This document shows, piece by piece, positions 34,146-41,759 of a stretch of DNA of 64,000 nucleotides. Location of the stretch: contig NZ_CP046252.1 of NCBI RefSeq assembly GCF_009720145.1, positions 1,426,001-1,490,000 of the forward strand, given 5' to 3'. The notes beneath the pieces were generated by a model. The model saw only the letters and a list, made by a program, of their open reading frames with translations. It had not been told where the DNA came from and ran no database searches. Within the stretch, counting starts at the first letter, position 1, and each line of letters starts with the position of its first letter. Source of the DNA: Sphingobium sp. CAP-1 (GTDB lineage Bacteria; Pseudomonadota; Alphaproteobacteria; Sphingomonadales; Sphingomonadaceae). The position numbers and the translations under genes are program-made.

Positions 34146-34757
34146 TCAATAGCCCACCGTGAACCGCGCCCGGCTGTGCTGCGGATGCTCGATCTCGTCG
34201 ACCAGGGCGATGGCATAGTCGGCGTAGGAGATGCTGCTATTGCCATCGGCGTCGACCAGCAGTGCGTCCTTGCCAAGGCGGAAACGGCCCGTGCGATCAC
34301 CGACGAAGAAATAGGCGGAGGGCGAGAGGAAGGTCCAGTCGATGTCATCGACCCCGCGCAGATAGGTGAGGAAGTCGGCCCCCTTGCCCGCTTCGGCCTT
34401 ATAGGCTTCGGGGAAATCGGGGGTGGTGATGAGGGCGACGCCCGGCGCGACCTCCAGCGAGCCGGCGCCGCCGACCACCAGATAGCGCGACACGCCGGAG
34501 TCGCGCACCACGCCGACCAGCGACGCGGCATCGGTGTCGGAGAACATGACCGCGCTGACCACCACATCATGGCCGCGAAGCAGGTCGGCCAGCGCGGCGG
34601 GAGCGTTAACGTCGCCTGCGACCGCATTTACCCCATCAGCCGCCACCGCATTTTCGGGGTGGCGCGAAATGGCCGTCACCCGATGACCGCGCCGCGCCAG
34701 TTCCGCGCTGATTTCCGTACCGGCGCGACCGCTGCCGCCGATAATTGCTACCTTCAT
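34146..34757 (-). CDS. NAD(P)H-binding atypical SDR oxidoreductase
   Basis: A 203-residue Rossmann-fold protein of the NmrA/YwnB-like group. The dinucleotide motif GGSGRAGTEISAELARRGH is at residue 7, then SRHPE, VVSAVMF and YLVVGGAGSLEV. It may act as a quinone or redox-sensing reductase; substrate unknown. It is divergent from an HxlR regulator gene with about 110 bases between starts, an arrangement in which HxlR proteins usually control the reductase in response to electrophiles. Confidence 0.85.
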   Translation of the reverse strand: MKVAIIGGSGRAGTEISAELARRGHRVTAISRHPENAVAADGVNAVAGDVNAPAALADLLRGHDVVVSAVMFSDTDAASLVGVVRDSGVSRYLVVGGAGSLEVAPGVALITTPDFPEAYKAEAGKGADFLTYLRGVDDIDWTFLSPSAYFFVGDRTGRFRLGKDALLVDADGNSSISYADYAIALVDEIEHPQHSRARFTVGY

Positions 34758-34867
34758 GCCCGTATCTCCATATGGTGGTTACTGATGGAAACCAGATAGC
34801 GATTATGGTATCAAGGCTGCAAGAAGGCACTTTACCATCACCTGGTTACGCCGAGGATACCGCCAGC

Positions 34868-35263
34868 ATGACCGATCCGCTGCCCCTTCGTCCGGGCGAC
34901 GCCTATAATCCCGACTGCCCGACCCGCCATGTGCTGGACCGGATCGGCGACAAATGGGCGGTGCTGGTGTTGCTGACGCTGAAGGACGGGCCGGTGCGCT
35001 TCAACGATTTGCGGCGGCGGATCGGCGCGATTTCGCAGAAGATGCTGTCGCAGACGCTGAAGAGTCTGGAGCGCGACGGGCTGGTCAGCCGGGCCGCCTT
35101 CGCCACCGTCCCGGTCACGGTGGAATATCGGCTGACCCCGCTGGCGGGCGGGCTGATCGGCATATTGGACCAGATCGCCCGCTGGGCCGAGACGCATGTG
35201 GGCGACATTATGGCGGCGCGGCGGGCGCATGACGGCGCGCCCGCCGACCGGGCGGCGGCTTAA
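34868..35263 (+). CDS. HxlR-family transcriptional regulator
   Basis: A 131-residue winged-helix regulator: CPTRHVLDRIGDKWAVLVLLTLKDGPVRFNDLRRRIGAISQKMLSQTLKSLERDGLV followed by VEYRLTPLAGGL. The conserved N-terminal cysteine (DCPTRHV) is the redox or electrophile sensor position in many HxlR proteins. The ATG at 34868 is chosen because homology begins there; upstream ATGs at 34805 and 34745 would reach into the operator region. It probably represses the divergent oxidoreductase gene. Confidence 0.9.
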   Translation: MTDPLPLRPGDAYNPDCPTRHVLDRIGDKWAVLVLLTLKDGPVRFNDLRRRIGAISQKMLSQTLKSLERDGLVSRAAFATVPVTVEYRLTPLAGGLIGILDQIARWAETHVGDIMAARRAHDGAPADRAAA

Positions 35264-35291
35264 TGGATTATGGCATGAGGTTAATCAGCTT

Positions 35292-35385
35292 CGTCATTGC
35301 GAGCGCAGCAGGCCGAAAATCCACTGGTGCGCACATGGATTGGTTGGGCTTCGCCCGCCTTCGGCCCGCTGCGCTCGCAATGACG
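35292..35385. repeat. palindromic repeat family A, copy 2
   Basis: A 94-base palindrome with ends CGTCATTGCGAGC and GCTCGCAATGACG. Its core AATCCACTGGTGCGCACATG plus GATT is close to the reverse complement of the copy 1 core (22 of 24 bases), so the core is flipped relative to 8460-8529. It lies between the HxlR gene and ligA, which are convergent. Confidence 0.8.
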
Positions 35386-35420
35386 ATCGAAAGACATGCC
35401 GTTGTTCCATCACGCTGCCG

Positions 35421-37538
35421 TCAACCCGCCGCCTGCACGATCTCCGCCCATTCGGCTTCGCTGATGACTTTGATGTCCAGCGCGGCCGCCTGTTTGAGCT
35501 TGCTGCCCGCGCCGGGGCCGGCGACGACCAGATCGGTCTTGGCGCTGACGGAGCCGGCGGCCTTCGCGCCCAGCCGTTCAGCCTGCGCCTTCGCCTCGTC
35601 CCGGCTCATGGTTTCGAGCTTGCCGGTGAACACAACCGTCTTGCCGGTGACGGCGCTGGCGGTGGTTTCCACGATATAATCGGGCGGGGAAACTTGCGCG
35701 AGGAGGTCATCCCACGCCTCCACATTATGCGGCTCGTGGAAGAAGTCGGCGAGCGCATGGCCAACCGCCGCACCAACATTTTCGACGCCGATATGTTCGG
35801 CGATCGCCTTGTCGCGCTTGGCCTGCGTCTCCGCCGGGTCGGCGGCGGCGCGCAGGGCGATAATCTCCTGCGCCAGCGCGCGGACGCCCGGTAGCGTCGT
35901 ATAGCGTTTGAGCAAATCCCGCGCCGTGACCGCGCCGACATGGCGGATGCCGAGGCCGAACAACAGCCGCGCGGCATCAGGCGCGCGCTTGGCCTCAATC
36001 GCGGCAAAGAGATTGTCGACCGACTTTTCCTTCCAGCCTTCGCGTGCCAGCAGGTCGGCACGATGCTTTTTCAGGCGGAAAATGTCGGCGGGTTCGGCGA
36101 TCCAGCCAAGGTCGAGAAATTCCTGAATGCTCTTTTCGCCCAGCCCCTCGATATCGAGCGCGGCGCGACTGACGAAATGGCGGAGTCGCTCGAACCGCTG
36201 GGCCGGGCAGATCAGACCGCCGGTGCAGCGAAAATCGACTTCCTCCTCCTCGCGCACGGCTTCGGAGCCGCAGACCGGGCAATGGGTCGGGAAGGGAAAG
36301 GCTTCGCGCGCCTCGTCACGGGTCAGATTGTCGACGACCTGCGGAATCACGTCGCCGGCGCGCTGGACGACGATGCGGTCGCCGGGGCGGACGCCGAGCC
36401 GGGCGATCTCGTCGGCATTGTGCAGGGTGACGTTGGAGACGACCACGCCGCCCACGGTGACGGGGGTGAGGCGACCGACGGGGGTGAGCTTGCCGGTGCG
36501 GCCGACCTGAATGTCGATCGCCTCCAGCGTGGTCTGCGCGCGTTCGGCCGGGAATTTATGGGCGATGGCCCAGCGCGGCGCTTTCGCCACGAAGCCAAGG
36601 CGCTGCTGCCAGTCGAGCCGGTCGACCTTGTAGACGACGCCGTCAATGTCGAAAGGCAGGTCGGCGCGCGCCGCCTCGATCCCCCGATAATGGGCGATGA
36701 GCGCGTCAAGGCTGTCGACGCAGGCGAGCATGTCCGACACCGGCAGACCCCATGACGCGATCGCCTGCATCACGCCCAACTGCGTTTCTGCGGGCAGCGC
36801 GCTGTAGGCGCCCCAGCCGTGGGCGAGAAAGCGCAGCGGGCGGGCGGCGGTGACGCTGGCGTCCTTCTGGCGCAACGATCCGGCGGCGGCGTTGCGGGGG
36901 TTGGCGAACTGGCGCGCCTTGTCCGGGTCATCGGCTTCGCCCAGCAGACGGGCGTTGAGCGCGACGAAATCGCCCTTGGCCATATAGACTTCCCCCCGCA
37001 CCTCGAACAGGTCGGGGACGTTCGGGCCGGTCAGGCGCTGGGGAATGTCGGCGATCGTGCGGACGTTGGCGGTCACATCCTCACCGGTCGCGCCGTCGCC
37101 GCGCGTGGCGGCGAGCACCAGTTCGCCCTGCTCATAGCGCAGCGAGCAGGACAGGCCATCGATCTTGGGCTCGGCGGTCAGCGCGACCGGCGCGTCGTCG
37201 GGCAGTGCGAGGAAGCGGCGGACGCGGGCCAGAAATTCGGCGATATCCTCGTCGGAAAAACCGTTGTCGAGGCTCATCATGCGGACAGCGTGCGGCACTT
37301 TTTTGAGCGCGGACGTGGCGGCGGCGCCGACCTGGGCATTGGGCGAATCGGCGCGGATCAGATGCGGAAATTGCGCTTCGAGCGCATTATTCTCGCGGAT
37401 CAGCGCGTCATAATCCGCATCGCTGATCTCCGGCGCATCCTGGTCGTGATAGAGGCGGTTATGCTTCGCCACCTCCCTGGCAAGGCGCATCAGGCGGTTG
37501 GCGGCATCGGCTTCGGAGAGGGTCGCAGGGTCGATCAT
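35421..37538 (-). CDS. ligA: NAD-dependent DNA ligase LigA
   Basis: A 705-residue DNA ligase joining nicks in replication and repair. The adenylation lysine is in AEPKIDGLSCSLRY; the OB fold follows with GVRPGDRIVVQRAGDVIP. A four-cysteine zinc finger (CPVCGSE, then CTGGLICP), helix-hairpin-helix repeats and a C-terminal BRCT domain (GKTVVFTGKLETMSRDEAKAQAE) are all present. The start at 37538 opens with MIDPATLSEADAANRLMRL. It follows the monooxygenase gene by 22 bases. Confidence 0.98.
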   Translation of the reverse strand: MIDPATLSEADAANRLMRLAREVAKHNRLYHDQDAPEISDADYDALIRENNALEAQFPHLIRADSPNAQVGAAATSALKKVPHAVRMMSLDNGFSDEDIAEFLARVRRFLALPDDAPVALTAEPKIDGLSCSLRYEQGELVLAATRGDGATGEDVTANVRTIADIPQRLTGPNVPDLFEVRGEVYMAKGDFVALNARLLGEADDPDKARQFANPRNAAAGSLRQKDASVTAARPLRFLAHGWGAYSALPAETQLGVMQAIASWGLPVSDMLACVDSLDALIAHYRGIEAARADLPFDIDGVVYKVDRLDWQQRLGFVAKAPRWAIAHKFPAERAQTTLEAIDIQVGRTGKLTPVGRLTPVTVGGVVVSNVTLHNADEIARLGVRPGDRIVVQRAGDVIPQVVDNLTRDEAREAFPFPTHCPVCGSEAVREEEEVDFRCTGGLICPAQRFERLRHFVSRAALDIEGLGEKSIQEFLDLGWIAEPADIFRLKKHRADLLAREGWKEKSVDNLFAAIEAKRAPDAARLLFGLGIRHVGAVTARDLLKRYTTLPGVRALAQEIIALRAAADPAETQAKRDKAIAEHIGVENVGAAVGHALADFFHEPHNVEAWDDLLAQVSPPDYIVETTASAVTGKTVVFTGKLETMSRDEAKAQAERLGAKAAGSVSAKTDLVVAGPGAGSKLKQAAALDIKVISEAEWAEIVQAAG

Positions 37539-37560
37539 GCGGGATGCTTTAACCCCGACT

Positions 37561-37935
37561 TCAGATTCCCGCCACCGGCACCGTCTCAAAATGCTGGGGG
37601 AAGCCGGCGATGATCGGGCGGGCTTTGGCGATGGCGGCGCGGACGGCGGGGAGTTGGAGCGAGGCGGCGTGGCTTTCGCGGCTGTCCCAGACTTCGGTGA
37701 TCCAGATGGCGTCGGGATTGGCACTGTCGAGCGCGACGACATAGGAGAGGCAACCGGGCATCGCGCCGGTAGTGGCGGTGAGGATGGCGACCAGTTCGTC
37801 GCGCTTGTCCGGCGCGCTCAGCATCTGGCCGATCAGGCCGTAGCGGGGGCCGGGTTCCTGCGCGGCGGCGGGGAGCGCGCTGGCGGCGATGGCGGCAGCG
37901 GTGAGGCCGATCATGTCTCTTCGATTATGGGTCAT
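37561..37935 (-). CDS. antibiotic-biosynthesis-monooxygenase-fold protein with Tat signal
   Basis: A 124-residue protein. The N-terminus NRRDMIGLTAAAIAASALPAA is a twin-arginine-type signal, so the protein is probably exported folded. The rest is a dimeric alpha+beta barrel (ABM) domain: YGLIGQMLSAPDKRDELVAIL, YVVALDSANPDAIWITEVWDSRE, characteristic of small quinol monooxygenases such as YgiN. It lies between recN and ligA on the same strand. Function is inferred from the fold only. Confidence 0.82.
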   Translation of the reverse strand: MTHNRRDMIGLTAAAIAASALPAAAQEPGPRYGLIGQMLSAPDKRDELVAILTATTGAMPGCLSYVVALDSANPDAIWITEVWDSRESHAASLQLPAVRAAIAKARPIIAGFPQHFETVPVAGI

Positions 37936-37950
37936 CTCTATCCGATTCCT

Positions 37951-37980
37951 CGTCATTGCTTCGCTACGCTCGCAATGACG
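37951..37980. repeat. palindromic repeat family A, minimal copy
   Basis: CGTCATTGC and GCAATGACG arms around twelve bases; the outer ends of copies 1 and 2 without the core. It lies between recN and the ABM gene. Confidence 0.6.
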
Positions 37981-37987
37981 AATCTGT

Positions 37988-39652
37988 TCAAACCCGCTCC
38001 AGCAACCGCTCCGCCTGCGCGCGCGCTTCCGCCGTGATTTCCGCGCCGGAGAGCATCCGGGCAATTTCCTCGCGGCGCTCCCCGTCGCTGAGCGCATGAA
38101 CGCCGGTGCGGGTGACGGTGCCGTCACTGGACTTGGCGATCAGCATATGGCCCGCGCCCCGCGCCGCGACCTGCGGGCTGTGGGTGACGACGAGGATCTG
38201 GTTGCTCTGCGCCAATCGTGAAAGCCGCTCGCCGATCGCATCGGCGACTGCGCCGCCCACACCCCGGTCGATTTCATCGAAGATCAGCGTGTCCGCCCCG
38301 CCCCGCTCGGCCAGCGCGACCTTCAGCGCCAGGATGAACCGCGACAATTCGCCGCCCGATGCGATCTTCGCCAGCGGCGCAAAGGGCGCGCCGGGATTGG
38401 TCGAGATTTCGAACTCGACCCGGTCCATGCCCTGCGCGCTCCATTGCCCTTCATCAATCTGGGCGACCACGGTGCGGAAGCGGGCGGCGTCGAGTTTCAG
38501 CGGCGCGAGTTCGGCGGCGACGGCGGCGTCGAGCCGGCCGGCTGCCAGTTGGCGCTCGCCCGACAGCGCCTGCGCGGCGGCGCGATAGGTGGTCGCCTTT
38601 GCCGCGACATCCTTTTCCAGCGTGGCGATATGTTCTTCCCCACCCTCGATCGCGGCCAGTTTCGCGGCCATGTCGTCGCGCAGCGCGGCAAGGTCGTCAG
38701 GCGCCACCTGATGCTTGCGGGCCAGGCCGCGCAGATCGAACAGGCGGGTTTCGATCGCGTCGAGCCGGGCCGGATCGAAGGTCAAGGCCTCGGCGGCTTC
38801 GGCCAGGCGATCCTCCGCCTCCCCTGCTTCCACCACGGCGCGATCGAGCGCTTCCAGAACGGCGGTCAGCAACGGCTCCCCGCCAGCGATGCGATCAAGC
38901 CGGCGCGCGGCCTGGCGCAATTGGGCAAGGCCGCCATCGGAGCCGGTGAGGCAATCGCTGACCGCGCCCAGATCGTCGGTCAGGCGTGCGCCCTTCTGCA
39001 TCGTCGCGCGTTCTTCGGCGAGCGTGGCTTCCTCGCCGGGTTCGGGCGCGAATTTGCGCAGTTCCTCGACCGCGTGGGTCAGATAATCGCGGTCGCGTGC
39101 GGCATTCGCGACGATCATGCGCGCTTCGGCGAGCGCGTTGGTCGCGGCGCGCCAGCCGGCATGGGCGATGGCGACAGCATCCGCCTTGCACCGGCCATAG
39201 CTGTCGAGCAGCGCGCGGTGGCCGCGCGGGTTCAGCAGGCCACGATCGTCATGCTGGCCGTGAATTTCGACCAGCGATCCGCCCAGATCGCGCAGCAAGG
39301 CCGCCGAACAGGGCTGGTCATTGATGAAGGCCCGGCTGCCGCCATCGGCCTTCACCAGCCGGCGGATCAGCAGCGGTTCGCCAGGATCGATGTCGATGCC
39401 GTTTTCGATCAGCAGCGCGGTGGCGCGATGATCGGCGGCGGGCGGCTCGAAAGCGGCAACGACGCTGGCCTGCGCCTCACCATTGCGGACAAGGCCACTG
39501 TCGGCGCGCGCGCCCAACGCCAGCCCCAGCGAATCAAGCAGGATCGATTTGCCCGCCCCGGTTTCACCGGTCAGCACGGACAGGCCCGCGCCGAACTCCA
39601 GGTCCAGCGCCTCGATCAGCACGACGTTGCGGATGGCGAGCGAGGTCAGCAT
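37988..39652 (-). CDS. recN: DNA repair protein RecN
   Basis: A 554-residue SMC-like ATPase acting in double-strand break repair. The Walker A motif GETGAGKSILLDSLGLAL is near the N-terminus, the middle is coiled coil, and the C-terminus has the ABC signature (KIASGGELSRFILALK), Walker B (TLIFDEIDRGVGGAVADAIG) and the switch histidine (VVTHSPQVAA). The ATG at 39652 opens with the usual MLTSLAIRNVVLIEALDLEF. It is 108 bases downstream of bamD, a gap filled by a palindromic repeat. Confidence 0.97.
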   Translation of the reverse strand: MLTSLAIRNVVLIEALDLEFGAGLSVLTGETGAGKSILLDSLGLALGARADSGLVRNGEAQASVVAAFEPPAADHRATALLIENGIDIDPGEPLLIRRLVKADGGSRAFINDQPCSAALLRDLGGSLVEIHGQHDDRGLLNPRGHRALLDSYGRCKADAVAIAHAGWRAATNALAEARMIVANAARDRDYLTHAVEELRKFAPEPGEEATLAEERATMQKGARLTDDLGAVSDCLTGSDGGLAQLRQAARRLDRIAGGEPLLTAVLEALDRAVVEAGEAEDRLAEAAEALTFDPARLDAIETRLFDLRGLARKHQVAPDDLAALRDDMAAKLAAIEGGEEHIATLEKDVAAKATTYRAAAQALSGERQLAAGRLDAAVAAELAPLKLDAARFRTVVAQIDEGQWSAQGMDRVEFEISTNPGAPFAPLAKIASGGELSRFILALKVALAERGGADTLIFDEIDRGVGGAVADAIGERLSRLAQSNQILVVTHSPQVAARGAGHMLIAKSSDGTVTRTGVHALSDGERREEIARMLSGAEITAEARAQAERLLERV

Positions 39653-39668
39653 GGCGGTCGCTTGCAAA

Positions 39669-39749
39669 CGTCACCCCAGCGAAAGCTGGGATCTCGTGCT
39701 TCCAGGTCGTCCTTCACCGCCTGAAACCCCAGCGTCCGCTGGGGTGACG
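39669..39749. repeat. palindromic repeat family C
   Basis: CGTCACCCCAGC at one end and GCTGGGGTGACG at the other, with a second inner pair CCCAGCGAAAGCTGGG, about 81 bases between bamD and recN. Only one copy is in the window; it has the look of the common repeat elements of sphingomonads. Confidence 0.6.
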
Positions 39750-39760
39750 CGATCATGCCG

Positions 39761-40537
39761 TCAGGCCTTGCCGCCATGTTCCCGCATCAGCTTGAACGAA
39801 CGCTCATACCATTTGGAGCCGGGATAGTTGCGGCCCAGCACAGCGGCGGCCTTTTGCGCTTCGGCGGGGACGCCGAGCGAGAGATAGGATTCGACCAGCC
39901 GTTCCAGCGCTTCGGGCGTATGGGTGGTGGTCTGATATTTGTCGATCACGGACCGGAAGCGCAGCGTGGCGGCGAGCCACTGGCCGCGCCGCTGATAGAA
40001 GCGACCGACTTCCATTTCCTTGCCGGCCAGATGATCGTTCACCAGATCGACCTTGAGCCGGGCATCGGCGGCGTAGCGCGTGTCGGGATAGCGGCGGATC
40101 AGCTCGCCCAGCGCGTCGAGCGCCTGGCTCGTGATCTTCTGGTCGCGGGTAACGTCGGCAATCTGCTCATAATAGCAGAGCGCGATCAGATAATAAGCAT
40201 AGGGCGCATCCCGGTTGCCGGTGTGGATCGACAGGAAGCGCTGCGAAGCCGAAATGGATTCGGCATAATCCTGATTCAGATAATAGCTGAAGGCCGACAT
40301 GAGCTGCGCCCGGCGCGCCCAGGGCGAATAGGGATGCTGGCGCTCGACTTCATCGAACAGGGCGGCAGCAAGCTTATACTGACCGCGGTCGAGCCGCGCC
40401 TTGCCGCTGTTGTAGAGCGTCGACACGTCGCGCGCGACATAGAGGGTGTCGGCCTTGTTCTTCGAGGTCGAGCAACCCGACAGCAGAATGGCGATCAGGG
40501 CGGGAGCGGCGACGCGCGACAGGTTTTTCATCAGCAT
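39761..40537 (-). CDS. bamD: outer membrane assembly lipoprotein BamD
   Basis: A 258-residue lipoprotein of the BAM complex, which inserts beta-barrel proteins in the outer membrane. The signal peptide ends in the lipobox LLSGC at about residue 23. The mature part has TPR-like helices (LYNSGKARLDRGQYKLAAALFDEVERQHPYSPWARRAQLM). Start at 40537 or two codons later at 40531. It follows the histidine kinase gene by 54 bases. Confidence 0.95.
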   Translation of the reverse strand: MLMKNLSRVAAPALIAILLSGCSTSKNKADTLYVARDVSTLYNSGKARLDRGQYKLAAALFDEVERQHPYSPWARRAQLMSAFSYYLNQDYAESISASQRFLSIHTGNRDAPYAYYLIALCYYEQIADVTRDQKITSQALDALGELIRRYPDTRYAADARLKVDLVNDHLAGKEMEVGRFYQRRGQWLAATLRFRSVIDKYQTTTHTPEALERLVESYLSLGVPAEAQKAAAVLGRNYPGSKWYERSFKLMREHGGKA

Positions 40538-40591
40538 GGCCGGGTCATAGCCGAGGGACACGCCGCCGCCAAGCGGCAGAATGGTGCGCGT

Positions 40592-41611
40592 TCAACAAGC
40601 CGCCGCAGCGGGCAGATCGAGCCGGGCGACCGCCCCGCCCTGCTGCCCCGGCGCCAGCGCGAAGCGGCCGCCAATCTGGCCCGCCAATGCATGGGCGATG
40701 CGCAGGCCCAGCGATTGCTGCGCGTCGATCTGAAAGTCGGGTGCGATGCCCCGGCCATCGTCGGCGACCTGGAGGCTGAGCGCGCCATCGGCCGTATCGA
40801 GCGTCAGGCGGATGCGCCCGGCACGATCGGGCATCCCATGTTCGATCGCGTTGCTGACCGCTTCGGCCACGATCAACGCAAAGGGAACGGCCATGGTCGC
40901 TTCGAGCTGCATCGAGTCCGGGGCGATGACCTCCACCGTCACATCGGCCCGGCCGCTGGCGCCGACAATGTCGGCCGTGAGGGCGGACAGGAAGGCGTGG
41001 ACATCCTGCCCCATCCCCGACGGATCATAGAGGGCGCGGCTGATGCGGCCGACCAGCGCCAGCCGTTCGGAGGCATCGTCCAGCGCCCGCTTGGCATCCG
41101 CATGATCGACCTGACGGCGCTGGAGCGAGAGCATCGCGGCGACGACCTGAAGATTGTTCGACACGCGATGCTGCAATTCCCGGAACAGCAATTCGCGATT
41201 GTCGGCCAATATCCGGCTGCGCTCGCGCTCGACCGCCAGGTTGAAATTGGCCCGCTGCATGATGTGGATCAGCCAGATGTCGACGCCCACCACGCCGGCA
41301 TAGAATAGCAGGGCCACCGCCACCGCCGGATTGAGGGGAAAGCCGAACATCGGCGCAATGAAGATATACCAGGACGCAAAGCCGCAGAGGACCGCAGCGA
41401 ACAGGCCCGGCCGCACGCCGAACAGAAAGGTGGACAGGATGACGGCGGGGAAGAAGGTGACGAAGGGATAGCCGCTTGGCAGCAACGGTTCGGCCGCGAT
41501 GCGGAGCATCATTGCCGCCGCGCAGAATAGCAGGGTCAGCGCATAGCCATAGACCGGCCGATTGAGGACGAGCGGCAGGCGTTCGACAAAGCGCTCATTA
41601 CTCCGCTGCAT
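40592..41611 (-). CDS. DUF4118 membrane histidine kinase, HWE/HisKA_2 type
   Basis: A 339-residue sensor kinase. Four N-terminal membrane helices form a KdpD-like DUF4118 region (FVTFFPAVILSTFLFGVRPG). The histidine box is LLFRELQHRVSNNLQVVAAMLSLQRR, and the ATPase domain is intact (VAEAVSNAIEHG, DDGRGI). It has no cognate receiver gene nearby; kinases of this class often feed PhyR in sphingomonads, so a link to the stress locus at 21-25 kb is possible but inferred. The ATG at 41611 has a GGGGA ribosome site. Confidence 0.88.
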   Translation of the reverse strand: MQRSNERFVERLPLVLNRPVYGYALTLLFCAAAMMLRIAAEPLLPSGYPFVTFFPAVILSTFLFGVRPGLFAAVLCGFASWYIFIAPMFGFPLNPAVAVALLFYAGVVGVDIWLIHIMQRANFNLAVERERSRILADNRELLFRELQHRVSNNLQVVAAMLSLQRRQVDHADAKRALDDASERLALVGRISRALYDPSGMGQDVHAFLSALTADIVGASGRADVTVEVIAPDSMQLEATMAVPFALIVAEAVSNAIEHGMPDRAGRIRLTLDTADGALSLQVADDGRGIAPDFQIDAQQSLGLRIAHALAGQIGGRFALAPGQQGGAVARLDLPAAAAC

Positions 41612-41707
41612 GAAATTCCCCGTATGACCCTTTGTTACAGTAGCAGAACTGTTCGCCTCCGCCTTGATCGAAATCAGTCGGTCGCCGCTTTTCGGCAAGA
41701 CGAAAAA

Positions 41708-41734
41708 GGGGCGCCCGGTCGAACCGGACACCCC
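41708..41734 (-). terminator. terminator of the pnp operon
   Basis: GGGG-CGC-CCGGT paired with ACCGG-ACA-CCCC; on the minus strand the hairpin is followed by a run of five T. It lies 26 bases past the pnp stop. Confidence 0.8.
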
Positions 41735-41759
41735 TCTTTCCCATCGGCTGAAAGCGCGA

